From: Discostella pseudostelligera
Taxonomy: Eukaryota > Bacillariophyta > Thalassiosirophyceae > Thalassiosirales > Thalassiosiraceae
Length of the DNA: 62,906 nucleotides
Direction: 5' to 3'
Assembly: GCA_036940085.1 (NCBI GenBank)
Contig: JALLBK010000274.1
Span: forward strand, 1 to 62,906
Shown here: one piece after another, positions 47,109-57,225 of the stretch
Layout of the letters: every line of letters begins with the position of its first letter
How positions within the stretch are numbered: the first letter of the stretch is position 1
Position numbers and translations under genes: made by a program
The notes under the pieces: generated by a model
Databases searched by the model: none
Told to the model about the DNA's origin: nothing
The model's input: the letters and a program-made list of their open reading frames with translations, nothing else

Positions 47109-50100
47109 TCATGATAACTCTTGCGAATCGATCGTCGTGTTAGTGGAATTGCTTTTCCGCACAAATCTCCAGTTCACGACAAAGTAATCCCATGCACACA
47201 CAAGAATTAAATTCGCCACCATCAACGCAACAAGTATTCCACGAAACTCCATCGGCATGACAGTTGTATTGTAGATATTGTTGATGGCGACGGGAGTAGG
47301 GTCGGTAACCGAACGGACAACATGATCATTGTCACAGTTTAAGCGCCAAATGCAAGAAAAGCGTGAGCTGGTGAGAGTCGCGCTGAACTGGCATGCCGTC
47401 CAAAGGAGGAATAGGAAAACGAAGACGTAGTTTCGGAACCAGTTCGACCGGAATGAATAGCCAAAGTTGAATGCCGCTGCTGAGGAAATGTACTGATATC
47501 CTGAGATGATGAAAATCACAGACGTCTCGTAGTTATCGCCGATGGTCAGGACGTTGCTCACATCAGTGGAGCCCCACATCCTGCATTGAAACCAATCTTG
47601 ACCCCAGAGGACGAGAAGTGATATGACAAGGAAAATGAAATTGATTGTGAGGATGCCGCAAGCACTTGAAAGCGTGTGAGGACCAAGAATTGACGCTGTT
47701 GGGCGGTATTTGGATAGTTTTTTCGCGGCTTCTGCTAGTGGCAGTGAGAATGCCATAGTAATGGTCCAGATCCCATCCATGAATACCCAGCTGTAGCGCA
47801 GTAAATGGGTGATTTGAGTCTTCATCATCGGGAAATTATCGACAATAACTTCGTTCAATCACTCACCACCACTCGGTAAAAGTAATGCTTAGGTATGCAT
47901 TCGCTACTTGGTTGATGCTTTCCACCTGTCCATACATCAGCATGTATTTGTAAGAAGCCAATGCGGATGCAATCGCACACCTTCCTTCCCTCAGCCTGTT
48001 ACATTCAAGTCAAAGAAAAGCAAAGCGTCAGTAGCGGCATGGTTTCGAAGCATAGGTTCAGCAATGGGAAATGAAACACTCACACTTCAGTGACTGATAA
48101 AATACTTTTATCAAGGGACGTAAATGGCGCTACCACACTGGCTTCGGCATCGCTCAAAGCAATGCCAACATGGGCGGCCTTCAGCGCACCGCAGTCATTA
48201 CCGCCATCGCCGCACATAAGGACGATGTCACCAATCTCCACAGAGGTAGACACAATTGTCACTTTGTCGCTGGGTGTGCACCTTCCGAATATTTTCGTGC
48301 GTTTCGCATATTCAAGAGCTGATTCGGGATCATGTTTGAGTAGGTAATCCCACACCTCGCCTGTTAGAGCCATTGAGGTACCTTCGCTAGGTTTCGCGGG
48401 AGTGTCGTCAGAGGCACTGATCCATTCAACTTCGCCATTACTCTGAATACTGTTGCCAATAACAACCTCGACCTCAGGATTAATTATGCCCGCTTGCATT
48501 GCGATGTGTATTCCTGGTCGATTGCGAAGGAGGGGTGAGACGGGTGAGAGATACGAATGAATGGAAACACAAGCAATCGACAGGGCGTCATAATGAAGCT
48601 TGATGCAGCGCAACCGCACACTCACCTGTAAGAACATTATCACCCTGTCAAAAAGATACGGGCCCATTGGTGAGATAGACATAAGAGGAACAATGACTTT
48701 CCAGTAACTTCACTTACGGTGATCATCGCGCAATCAACATTTCCGGAACGGAGCTCATCGATAACAGTCCGTGAGTCCTCCTTGAGAGCGTTCTCAAAGT
48801 TGACGAAGCCGACGAATTCCAAATCGTTTTCGATATCGTCGCGCTTTACGTCACTCATTGCCTTTTGACTTGTGAACGCAGACGTGGCCATGGCAAGCTG
48901 ATAAATCCCATCTCGCGCAGATTGCCTTGCCTTCTCAGAGAAATTAGACGGGAGAGATGATGGCACACATAAACTACTGATGGCTTCAGGACTTCCCTTG
49001 CAATACACAGTAGTTTCATCACCATGCTTCACGACGACACTCTGCGTCATACGGTGATGATCAAATTCATACCGCTTGAGGTATTCGTAAATTTGACCCT
49101 CGTGGCGAATTGTTTTTTGATCAACCATCTGGGCAGAAGTAGCAGCAAATCCAATACGATCAACGGCTGGACCAATAAGAGTGCCATTGTTGCTCAAGTG
49201 CAATGTTTGGCAAACTGCAAGTCCTCGCTTCAACAGCGGCGATTGTTCATTGTCATCACTAGAGAGAAATTCCAAGCCCTGTGAAGTAAGCGTGCCGGTC
49301 TTGTCAAAGAACACCTTCTTCACCTTCCCAGCCACCAATATTCCAGAAGAATCCGTACAAGAAATCCTCTTCTTCTGCAACCGGTTGCAGGATATTCCAA
49401 CTGAGACAACAAAAACAGTTGGTAATAGAGGAGGTAGCACAGTCCCAACGACGAACATGGCATAGAACCAATTGTAAACCCAAACATCCTGCAAAACGGT
49501 TAGCACGATGGACAGCATGATCGCCGCCTCAATCACCAATATCATGAGCACAAGTTTCACTTCCGTGTCGAACTTAAATTTGTGGCGCTCGTAGGAGAGT
49601 ACATCGCTGAGCAATTCTCCCTTCGCAGTGAATGAACCCGTTTTAGTTACGATGGCCAAATCGCCCTCAATCCCCGGGCCGTCTCCGCATTCTACAATAC
49701 TTGTCCCTGCAGAGATGGTACTAGATTTATTCTTCTTCATGTCGTAGGTGAGCTCAGCATTGGCAGGATCCAGCGCCGACTTGGCGATTGGGTGCACTTC
49801 CCCGGTGAGGGCGCTTTCATCGACGAGCAATTTCTTTGCCTGGAGAATGGCCATGTCGAAGTAGGTTAGGCCAGGCTGAATGGAGGAACGGAACGATCGA
49901 TATTCGGGTTAGTATCTGTGAAGAGAGCATACGTGATCAAGTTGTTGGCAATCACTTACGCTTAAGCGAATGATATCACCGGGCACGACATCGGTCTGAT
50001 CCATGGTCTTCAGTACTCCTTCTCGGAGCACCTCCACTGTACCATCCGTAACCATCAGCCGATACAAATTGATGTCACTCATGTACTGGAAGATAGCCAC

Positions 50101-52351
50101 CACAAGGCCACCAGTTACTCGAACGCAAGTGTTGACGATTGCCATGTAGTAGTACCAATAGGGTGCTGAATGTTCGTTGAGAGTGAATTGTGAGTGGCTC
50201 GATCAAGAAGTAGTGCGGTGAAATAGAGAGAATCCTCATCTTACCCCAAGTCCATACCATAAATGTTTGGTACAAGTAGAAAAGCTTGGAAAATTCATTC
50301 AAGATGGACGAGAGGATCGTTGGCTTCTTCAAGTCCAATACATTGGGACCAACGACTCCCAGCCGTCGTGCTGCTTCCTCGTGAGATAGTCCCTGATGCA
50401 AATACGACGTATCCAACCAGCTGCCAATCGACTTGTCTTGCGTGACATCCATAAACCCAGGGATGAATTTTTGTAGGGTCTCGTCGTAGATGTACCTTCT
50501 AAAACGGAAGTAGAAATATCGAGTACCTGTCGTGGCATCCTTCTTGACTTTGCAATAGGTGACTTTGTTTTGCCACCCGTTGGTGGAACGCATTGATTCA
50601 TCACTGTACAAAAAGGCGAGTGTATTCTGAAGACTGCTAATGGAGGAGATGACATTCACGACGTAATTGTTCTTGTAGTTGGTGTCGATCGTTTTGACTG
50701 GTACAGAAACAGCGACATATTTTGCACTTTCGGGAACGCATCCTGCACCAAATCAAAAGGACATTCCAGTGAGCAAAGAGGCATCAAACCAATCCTCTCA
50801 CACAGTCTCGTAAAACTGATTGCACGAACAACTTACTCCTTAGAAAGAGCGAATGAATATTGCCCGGTGCCTTGATAAAGAAACTCCAAACAAATCCAAC
50901 CATCCAAACAATTTCAAATGCCATCAATACTTGAACTTCATCGAAAAATTGTTGAGTACCAAAGATGGACCAGGTGATTGCTTCTTGCTGAACATCTATA
51001 AATGCATACACAAGTAGATAGTGCAGAATAAATGCACACACATCCAAATCGGATCGTTAATTCACGAAGTGATCAACGGACAACAGCATCAATATTAGGA
51101 ACAGCAAGAAGTAACAACTCACAATATTCCACGGTCAATGCAAAAAGCAGGAATTGAATAATCCAAAACGCCAACACAACCAGGACATAAAGAGTCATTC
51201 CAACCACCGAGGGTGTATATCCCGTCTGTGTCCATTCCTTGCTAAAATCCGCCTCTTCACTACCATTTCCCTCCTCAGTCTTCATGGCAATACGTTTCTT
51301 CGCACCCATGGTAGCACTACCCCTAATCTCTCCATTCAATTCCATTCCTGGACTTTCCAATGGTACCATACTCCCCTGTACGGAAGCCCAACGTTGATTG
51401 AACGCACACCAAAGTAGCATTAGGAAGGTAATTGCCGATAATCCAATATAACATGCCATAAACCAAGGTCCCGTAAAATCCACCTGTGGCAATGCTTCCG
51501 TTTGTGCTTCCACACATTCGGTATTGGCATCATAGAATGATTGGAATCGGGTATTGCACGAAGGGAGTAAATCGATTTGTTTGGCACATACTATGGGAAG
51601 TGCCTCGCAGGAGCAGGGAGATTCAAGTGTGGGATCGCAAGTTTGACCGGCGGTGGTGTCGGCGCAGGTTCCGTCGGCGCATAGCTGAATAATGTATTAT
51701 TGTAGAGATAAAGATTAAGATGCGCACACACAAGTTTTATAAGTAAATAGAAGACGGTGTGGGATGTTACATCGAATTGATAGGTTGAATGAATGAATGA
51801 ATGTGAGCCAAGCCAGATTAATAGTAGCAATGACAATGACACACACATGTCTCTGTACAAGTTACAATCGATACTTTCTCACTACTTACCTCATAGGTAT
51901 GATTTGAATTCAAGGCATCCGGCGATGTTCCAGGACACTGTGCATCCGCTGGGCAATCGGTAACATTGGCCACACAAACAATATTGCAAGTGACCATGGC
52001 AGGACAAGAGAATGTTGGATCGACATAGTCGCCAAAGGCCAGTGAACGATGAGTATGATCATCAAGAAGCAGAGAGTCGGACATGAAGATGGGGGTGGTA
52101 GATGCGTCACTGTTACCATTGATGCTGATGGTCATCAAGTTGCCGTTGGTAGTGGTGCTGGTGCTGGTGGCGTCAGGTCGAAGCATGGAAAGGAACCATG
52201 AAGAAAGCATGCCGCGATGGCGAGGATGGTGGCGTGGCATTGGACCTGCTCCACCTCCAACTGCTGTTGTTCCAGCGGCGGAGACGGCGAGGCAGGGGGC
52301 AACAAGCAAGTTGGCAGCCGTCATGGCCACCGCCGCGCCGATGACTTTCAT
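47109..52351 (-). CDS. P5-type cation-transporting ATPase (P5B/ATP13A-like) with Cys-rich N-terminal domain, 10 exons
   Basis: Exons on the minus strand are 52351-51890, 51684-51123, 50995-50837, 50742-50245, 50165-49960, 49875-48718, 48644-48626, 48513-48084, 47995-47867 and 47790-47109, giving 1434 residues with all phases consistent. P-type hallmarks: ALTGEVHP (actuator TGE loop), VFFDKTGTLTSQGLEF (phosphorylated Asp), VYCKGSPEAI, GDNVLTG split by a 19-nt exon, and MCGDGGNDCGALKAAHVGIA. TM4 reads LPPLLPTVF, nearest to the PPALP of P5B (P5A has PPELP). P5B proteins such as ATP13A2 are lysosomal/endosomal polyamine pumps. The N-terminus looks like a signal peptide (MKVIGAAVAMTAANLLVAPC) followed by about 150 residues with many Cys pairs before the first TM (WFMACYIGLSAITFLMLLWC). 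This is unlike the cytosolic N-terminus of animal P5B. The substrate is not readable. Confidence 0.87.
48626..48644 (-). other. 19-nt microexon of the P5 ATPase
   Basis: The sense sequence GACAG|GGTGATAATGTTCTTACAG|GTGAGT encodes GDNVLT plus the first base of Gly. Upstream is MIT ending with donor GTAAGT, and downstream ACCAG|GAATACAC continues GIHIAMQAGI. Without it, the nearly universal P-ATPase TGDN(x)xTA-type motif would be missing, so it must be spliced in. Confidence 0.85.
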
Positions 52352-53167
52352 TGGTAGTCAGTGTTCAAGAGGCGGAGGATGAGCAAGAGTGTAGTGATGG
52401 TGGATGATGATGATCGAGCGAGCGAGAGTTGGTGTGGTAGCGAGATGGAGATGAAATGGATATTGGGTTCGGCTTGCTTGGGGTGCACTTGCTCGCTGCA
52501 TGCAGCATGCAGATTATTCTTTTCTATCTACGCCTACCATCTCTTCCTGCTTTTTTGCAAAAATGCCAGAAAAAAAAGCAGGAGAAAGCGCATCCCCTGC
52601 ATCATGCGCTAGATAGCGCAGGTCGTCAACACACGACATTTGAGTGAGATCAGCGATACTTTCTGGATACAGTGCTGATGCTGCGAGAAAGATCAACTGC
52701 CGATTTGAACTTAAAGGGACAAATCTCATGGAGGAATAGGTAAGGGTCCACGTGGAGTCATCCGGTCTCCCGCCGAATAATGCCTGCCACGTGGAAGATT
52801 CTGCATCCACGTGTCATTCACCTCTTCGTTCAATGCCACCCTCCACGTGTATCGTCCGCACTTCCTCACCAAAACCATGCAGGATCAAATCTCTCAGTTC
52901 AAACTACTAGAGATATTGTATATAGTTCGATCATTGCATCATCGCGCTCAACCATACTGCCAATATGGTAGTATGATTATCGATTATTAAATGTTAAACC
53001 TTCTCGCTAGTTCAAATGGAAATTCACATGGAATATGTGAAGTCAAGAAACGGATATCAATAGTGAAATGATGATGATGATGATGATGAAATCATCATGC
53101 ATCTCAAATCCTCTTCCCCACAAAGTCTCTTAACTCAAATGCATTCCCCACACACATACACAGTCAC
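52352..53167. other. Intergenic: P5 ATPase 5' region and POLA2 3' flank
   Basis: About 816 bp with no supported gene. The main content is a cluster of four CACGTG elements with a CTCCCGCCGAAT motif at 52745-52850, plus a GAT trinucleotide run near 53068-53090 close to the POLA2 end. Confidence 0.4.
52745..52850. promoter_or_regulatory. Cluster of four G-box-like elements with an E2F-like CTCCCGCC
   Basis: GTCCACGTGG (52746-52755), CTCCCGCCGAAT (52768-52779), GCCACGTGGAAG (52786-52797), ATCCACGTGTCA (52805-52816) and CTCCACGTGT (52841-52850). The order CTCCCGCC(R)AAT, CCACGTGGAAG, CCACGTGTCA is repeated almost exactly at 57639-57693 near another gene. It is likely to drive the P5 ATPase gene (minus strand) from about 400 bp upstream. 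Confidence 0.45.
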
Positions 53168-55667
53168 TCAAATGCGCTTAATGTCCACCCTCACTCGGTC
53201 TTGCACTCCCTGCTGGTTAGCAATCTCATCATCTCTCTTCCTCGGATGGACATCAATCACCGCATACGTCCCACCGGTAACATTCTTTGTCAACTCTCCT
53301 GGATTCACCACAATAGTCGTATCCAATATCTGTCGTGCAAACGACGTTAGCTTCGATGGTACAATCAATATATCCGGCTTCACCGCCATTTCCCACTCCT
53401 TCGACTTGGACAAATCCAATGACGCTCCCTTGGCGGGTGGGAAGAGCGGGTAGTAACTCCGTTGTTGGATCAAATGTTGAGCAATATGTGCAAGACGCGT
53501 CCCGGGTGGCAAGTTGGCATTGCATTCCTCGGAGGAAATGTGAAATAAAATGTCTGTGGAGGTCACGCCAATGGTAATATCGTTGATTTGAAGTGTGGAT
53601 GGATTGGATACGCAGCGTACACGACGATTCGAACCGTCCTTGGCTGACTTTTCCACATACTGCAAACCCAAATCACCAAATTTGCCCTCGGCATCGGAAC
53701 CTTTGGGAACCTTGACAACTACGGCANACATACTGCAAACCCAAATCACCAAATTTGCCCTCGGCATCGGAACCTTTGGGAAACTTCACCACATCCTCGT
53801 CGTTCACTCCATCCGAAAAGGGTGGTTGAGGATACACCGCATCCACAAAGGCATCGTCCAGACTGGGCACCAAGACAAACTGTGTCTTCAATTCCGGTTC
53901 CTTCTCATACAAATCCTCCAGTAACTCGGATATGTTCTTGGCAAAGAGGTATTCGTGACTAACGGTCGCCTCCTCTCCATAGTCATTGGTCATTGTAGGA
54001 CCCCCGCCGCCGCCGCCATCCATGCCAGCATTGTTCTCGCCAGACACCAGGGGTTGGCGTTCATCCACAAATGGTCCACAGAGGATCACCACATCAGGTG
54101 CATTCTTTAGCACAGTCATTAATACATCAATGAAGGGATCGTAGTCCAAATTGTCATTGGTGGTGAATGGTCCGGCCACGGCCATGATGGAGAGAGGATG
54201 TTGCTCTCCTTGTTGTTGCTGTTTCCCTCCTCCTTGTTGTTGATGAGATTCGAGCAGAGCAGGAGAGGAAGGAGGGGAGGGTGGTACCGCCCCCTCAATA
54301 AGACGAGAGGCTTGCATAGTCCTGCCCGACGAATTTGTACCCTCCAATGCCACAATCTGTCCTGGAAATAACGAATAGGGCTGTTTGCTTTCACCAATGT
54401 TGAGTGCCTGTAGATCCAAATGTATGCGTGAGCCTAGGGAATGATAACGAGAGCCTTCCAATTGGATGGAGGCACGGTTGAGTCGTCCTTCGTGAGCCTG
54501 GTGGGTGGTACGAGCGATGTGTGCGTGCGGGTGGATGATGTGTATCGAAGAGGCAGCAAACGAATGAATTGGTTAGTATGGATACAACACCCTTCAAATA
54601 ATAACATAGGAGTAGGCTGTAAGTGATGGAATATAGCGTACCTCATTGCATATCCTTCCAATACAAACTACCTTATTCTGCTTGGGCAGACCCACCGGTG
54701 TCCACATGACATCATTCCTACCCTCACCTTCTTCCTTTGTCGTGCTGGGAATCGTCATCCCATCCTCCATGCTAAGTTCCATCATCTCATCCTCTTCACT
54801 CTTGTAACTATACATTTCACAAATGGCATTATTCATGTCGAGTAAACGATGTTCTAGTGCTATACTGCGTTTCTCGAGGGGGGTGAACATGTGTCTATGA
54901 CTGTTTGCCGAAGTAGCTGCAGATGACGTAGTAGAGGAAGCAGCAGGCGTAGGCAAGACAGAAATGTTACAAACTCTTCTAACTGTAAATTCTTTCCGCT
55001 CCTCCTCTGATTTAGTAGAGAGTAATTCGGTAGAAGTGGATAAGTTGTGTGGATTGTAGGTGGAGACAATTTCACCGGAATTGGTACGTTCGGTATATTT
55101 GATGGTGGGGGGTGATTTGAAGGAAGTGCTGGTGGCGTTATTGTGTGGAATGGGAGTAATGACCGACGCCGCCGTTCCTTTTCCCGAGGGGGTGGTTAAG
55201 TTGTCTATTGCTGAGAGACCATCGCGGTTGGCAGTGGTGGCATTGGCATTAGAAGTCGAAGTCGACGCCAATTTGCTGCTGGCAGCCGGAGTAGTGGCAC
55301 CAGCAGTGGCATTGGCAGCATTCTGGGTGCCACGCTTGGCCATGGGAGAGGGTGTCACACCTGCCATATTCGACGATCGTTTGCCCAACCCTGTTCCACT
55401 CATGACAATGGCATTGGCATTGCTGGCATTGGTACCGCCGGCCAATTTCGACAAGGCCAATCGAAATCCGCCAAAGCTAGCCTCATTCAAACTATCGACA
55501 TTCTTGGTTAATGAATGTGCCTCCCATGCATCGACGAGTTCTTTGGGTGTCAGGTGGAGAGATTCGGTGAGGTTGGAGAGCTTTGTCAATAGGCCGGAGG
55601 GGAGGGAGGGGTGGCCAAGTTGGTGAAAGGCGCTGGAGAGTTGACGCTGGGTGTCGATGGACGACAT
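53168..55667 (-). CDS. POLA2: DNA polymerase alpha subunit B (POLA2), 2 exons; assembly gap in exon 2
   Basis: Exons are 55667-54642 and 54497-53168 (GTACGC/CCAG). Counting the 73-base echo at 53655-53727 once gives about 760 residues. This B subunit of the polymerase alpha-primase complex starts Okazaki fragments and has an OB fold and an inactive phosphoesterase domain. Visible matches: TPLEKRSIALEHRLLDM, WTPVGLPKQNKVVCIGRICN before the intron, then ASIQLEGSRYHSLGSRIHLD, YSLFPGQIVALEGTNSSGRT, MAVAGPFTTNDNLDYDPF, DVVILCGPFVDERQP, FVLVPSLDDAFVDAVYPQPPF, ISSEECNANLPPGTRLAHIA, SYYPLFPPAKGASLDLSK and VVNPGELTKNVTGGTYAVID, as in human POLA2. The N-terminal ~170 residues are Ala/Asn/Thr rich. The ATG at 55667 is the first in frame. 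Its promoter carries an E2F-like palindrome. Confidence 0.92.
53655..53799. repeat. Assembly gap (single N at 53727) with partly diverged duplicated ends
   Basis: Bases 53655-53708 recur at 53728-53781 (54 identical bases), after which the two ends differ over the last 18 bases next to the N. The offset is again 73. In the POLA2 frame the two versions read VVVKVPKGSDAEGK and DVVKFPKGSDAEGK, so the left end may come from the other haplotype or a poor read end. Confidence 0.9.
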
Positions 55668-56253
55668 TGTCTTTCTTGGCAGTTATGAAGTGAATTGAAA
55701 TGACGAGACTGGAGAAGCGAGGGTAGATGAAGACAATGTTGTCTACTATTCGAGGGTGCAGTGCAGTGGTGGCTTGATTGGGCCGTCGGTCACCTCTTAG
55801 CCGTCGTCGTCGTCGTCGTCGTGTCACCTGCTTTTGCTTGAATTGATTCTAGCTGGATGGGTGCATCGGCATCGAGTGATCAATCGAGTGCATCTTCTTC
55901 TTCTCTCTCGTCGGCGCCGTCATTTTTGGCGCGCCAAAAAGTCAAAGTGGAGTGGCGATAGAAAATAGCGGGAAGCAGATGGAGGCGAGAGTGGCGGGAA
56001 GTTCGTAGCCAGAACGGCCGGCGGGAGTGTTGGTGTTGATTGAGTGCGGAGAGGTAGGAGTGGCGCAGCAGTCCGTCATAGGCCGTCATAATTATCAATT
56101 AGAGTAACTAATCTTATTGAATCAATTGAAAGGCAATGCAGATAAGAATGTAGTTGATGGACTCTCTAGACTAATGGAATTAGTAGTATTCTTTTCCACC
56201 ATCTACCTAGAGGTGGACAGGTTGTTCGACAAACAACATTGCCTTGCGACTGT
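55668..56253. other. Intergenic: POLA2 promoter and P0 3' flank
   Basis: About 590 bp. It contains an 18-bp E2F-like palindrome (55923-55940), TAGCGGGAAG (55968-55977) and TGGCGGGAAG (55992-56001), all upstream of POLA2. There is no gene. Confidence 0.45.
55923..55940. promoter_or_regulatory. Perfect E2F-like palindrome in POLA2 promoter
   Basis: TTTTTGGCGCGCCAAAAA, a perfect 18-bp palindrome combining two TTTGGCGC E2F/DP half-sites, 256 bp upstream of the POLA2 ATG. In plants and animals POLA2 and other S-phase genes are standard E2F targets, so G1/S control is a reasonable inference. Confidence 0.6.
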
Positions 56254-57225
56254 TTAGTAGTCTCCACCATCTCCATCACCGCCACCAAACATATCCACGG
56301 CGGGAGGAGCCTCCTCCACCTCCTCTTCCACCACAGCCGCCTTGGCAGCCGCCGGAGCCGATCCACCACCATCACCACCTCCACCACCCGATCCGGCAAA
56401 CGCACTTGGATCGGCAAGGTAGGCCTTGTAAATCTCCGCCTTATCAAAGGTATACTTCTCCAATTCCACAGTCACGGCCAAAATTGCCTTGAAGGCATTG
56501 GCAATACTATGCGTAGCACTAGCTTCCGTGGGCATATTGAGTGCAAACGACAATTTCGAAATAGTGTTGAGCGCGGCCACAAACTTGGTCATCAAGACAT
56601 CATCGGTAATATCCAACACCTTGGCATCGAATAGACTACCGGAATCGTACACCGACTTCAATACCAAACCGTAGGTGAAGGGTTCAATATTCAGCTTTTG
56701 GAGCAATGCCGCCTGCGAGGCGGTAACTTTTTCGCCAACCTTGATCAAATGCGTATCGTTCGTCATTTCAATCTGACCACGAGTAATCTTGGTGGAGATT
56801 TGCAAGGTTTGGAAAAAGGCCGTCTGACCAGGATCGCATCCCGTAGGACCACTGGGAACAATCACATCGGTGGGGGCTACAGCACCCACACGTGCCGGGG
56901 CAGGACGGACATTTGATTCCAAGACTTCACGAACATCGCCCAAATCACCATTGGTGAAGACAAATCCCACATTGCCACGACAGCATTCCTCCAATTGCGC
57001 CAGGGGGGTATCAGGATGTTCCTCGGCATACTCACGGATGCATTTACGCATCATGGTGTTTTTACCCATGAGGACTTCGGCATTACCGCGTAGGGCGATA
57101 CGAGTCTCTTGGATTTGTTTGGAGCCGACATTGTCAATACCCACGACGAAGCAGCGAGTGTAGGAGGTCATGAGTTCCTTCATGCGGGTGAAGTACTCGG
57201 CTTTGCGTTCAGAGGAGAGAGGCAT
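56254..57225 (-). CDS. RPLP0: 60S acidic ribosomal protein P0 (uL10)
   Basis: A single exon of 323 residues, the normal length for P0. P0 anchors the P1/P2 stalk on the large ribosomal subunit and recruits translation GTPases. The L10 domain starts MPLSSERKAEYFTRMKELM and includes SKQIQETRIALRG, LMGKNTMMRKCIREY, GNVGFVFTNGDL, VPSGPTGCDPGQTAFFQTL and IEPFTYGLVLKSVYDSGS. The hinge is Ala/Gly/Glu rich. The C-terminus is DMFGGGDGDGGDY in place of the usual DMGFGLFD, so the conserved GTPase-docking tail is changed. It is divergent from the TrmB-like gene across a region with paired G-box and E2F-like sites. Confidence 0.95.
   Translation of the reverse strand: MPLSSERKAEYFTRMKELMTSYTRCFVVGIDNVGSKQIQETRIALRGNAEVLMGKNTMMRKCIREYAEEHPDTPLAQLEECCRGNVGFVFTNGDLGDVREVLESNVRPAPARVGAVAPTDVIVPSGPTGCDPGQTAFFQTLQISTKITRGQIEMTNDTHLIKVGEKVTASQAALLQKLNIEPFTYGLVLKSVYDSGSLFDAKVLDITDDVLMTKFVAALNTISKLSFALNMPTEASATHSIANAFKAILAVTVELEKYTFDKAEIYKAYLADPSAFAGSGGGGGDGGGSAPAAAKAAVVEEEVEEAPPAVDMFGGGDGDGGDY

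Noticed and set aside
52514..52810. 98-residue open frame on the minus strand in the P5/POLA2 gap
   Set aside because: It overlaps the regulatory cluster, has no recognisable domain and has no supporting context.
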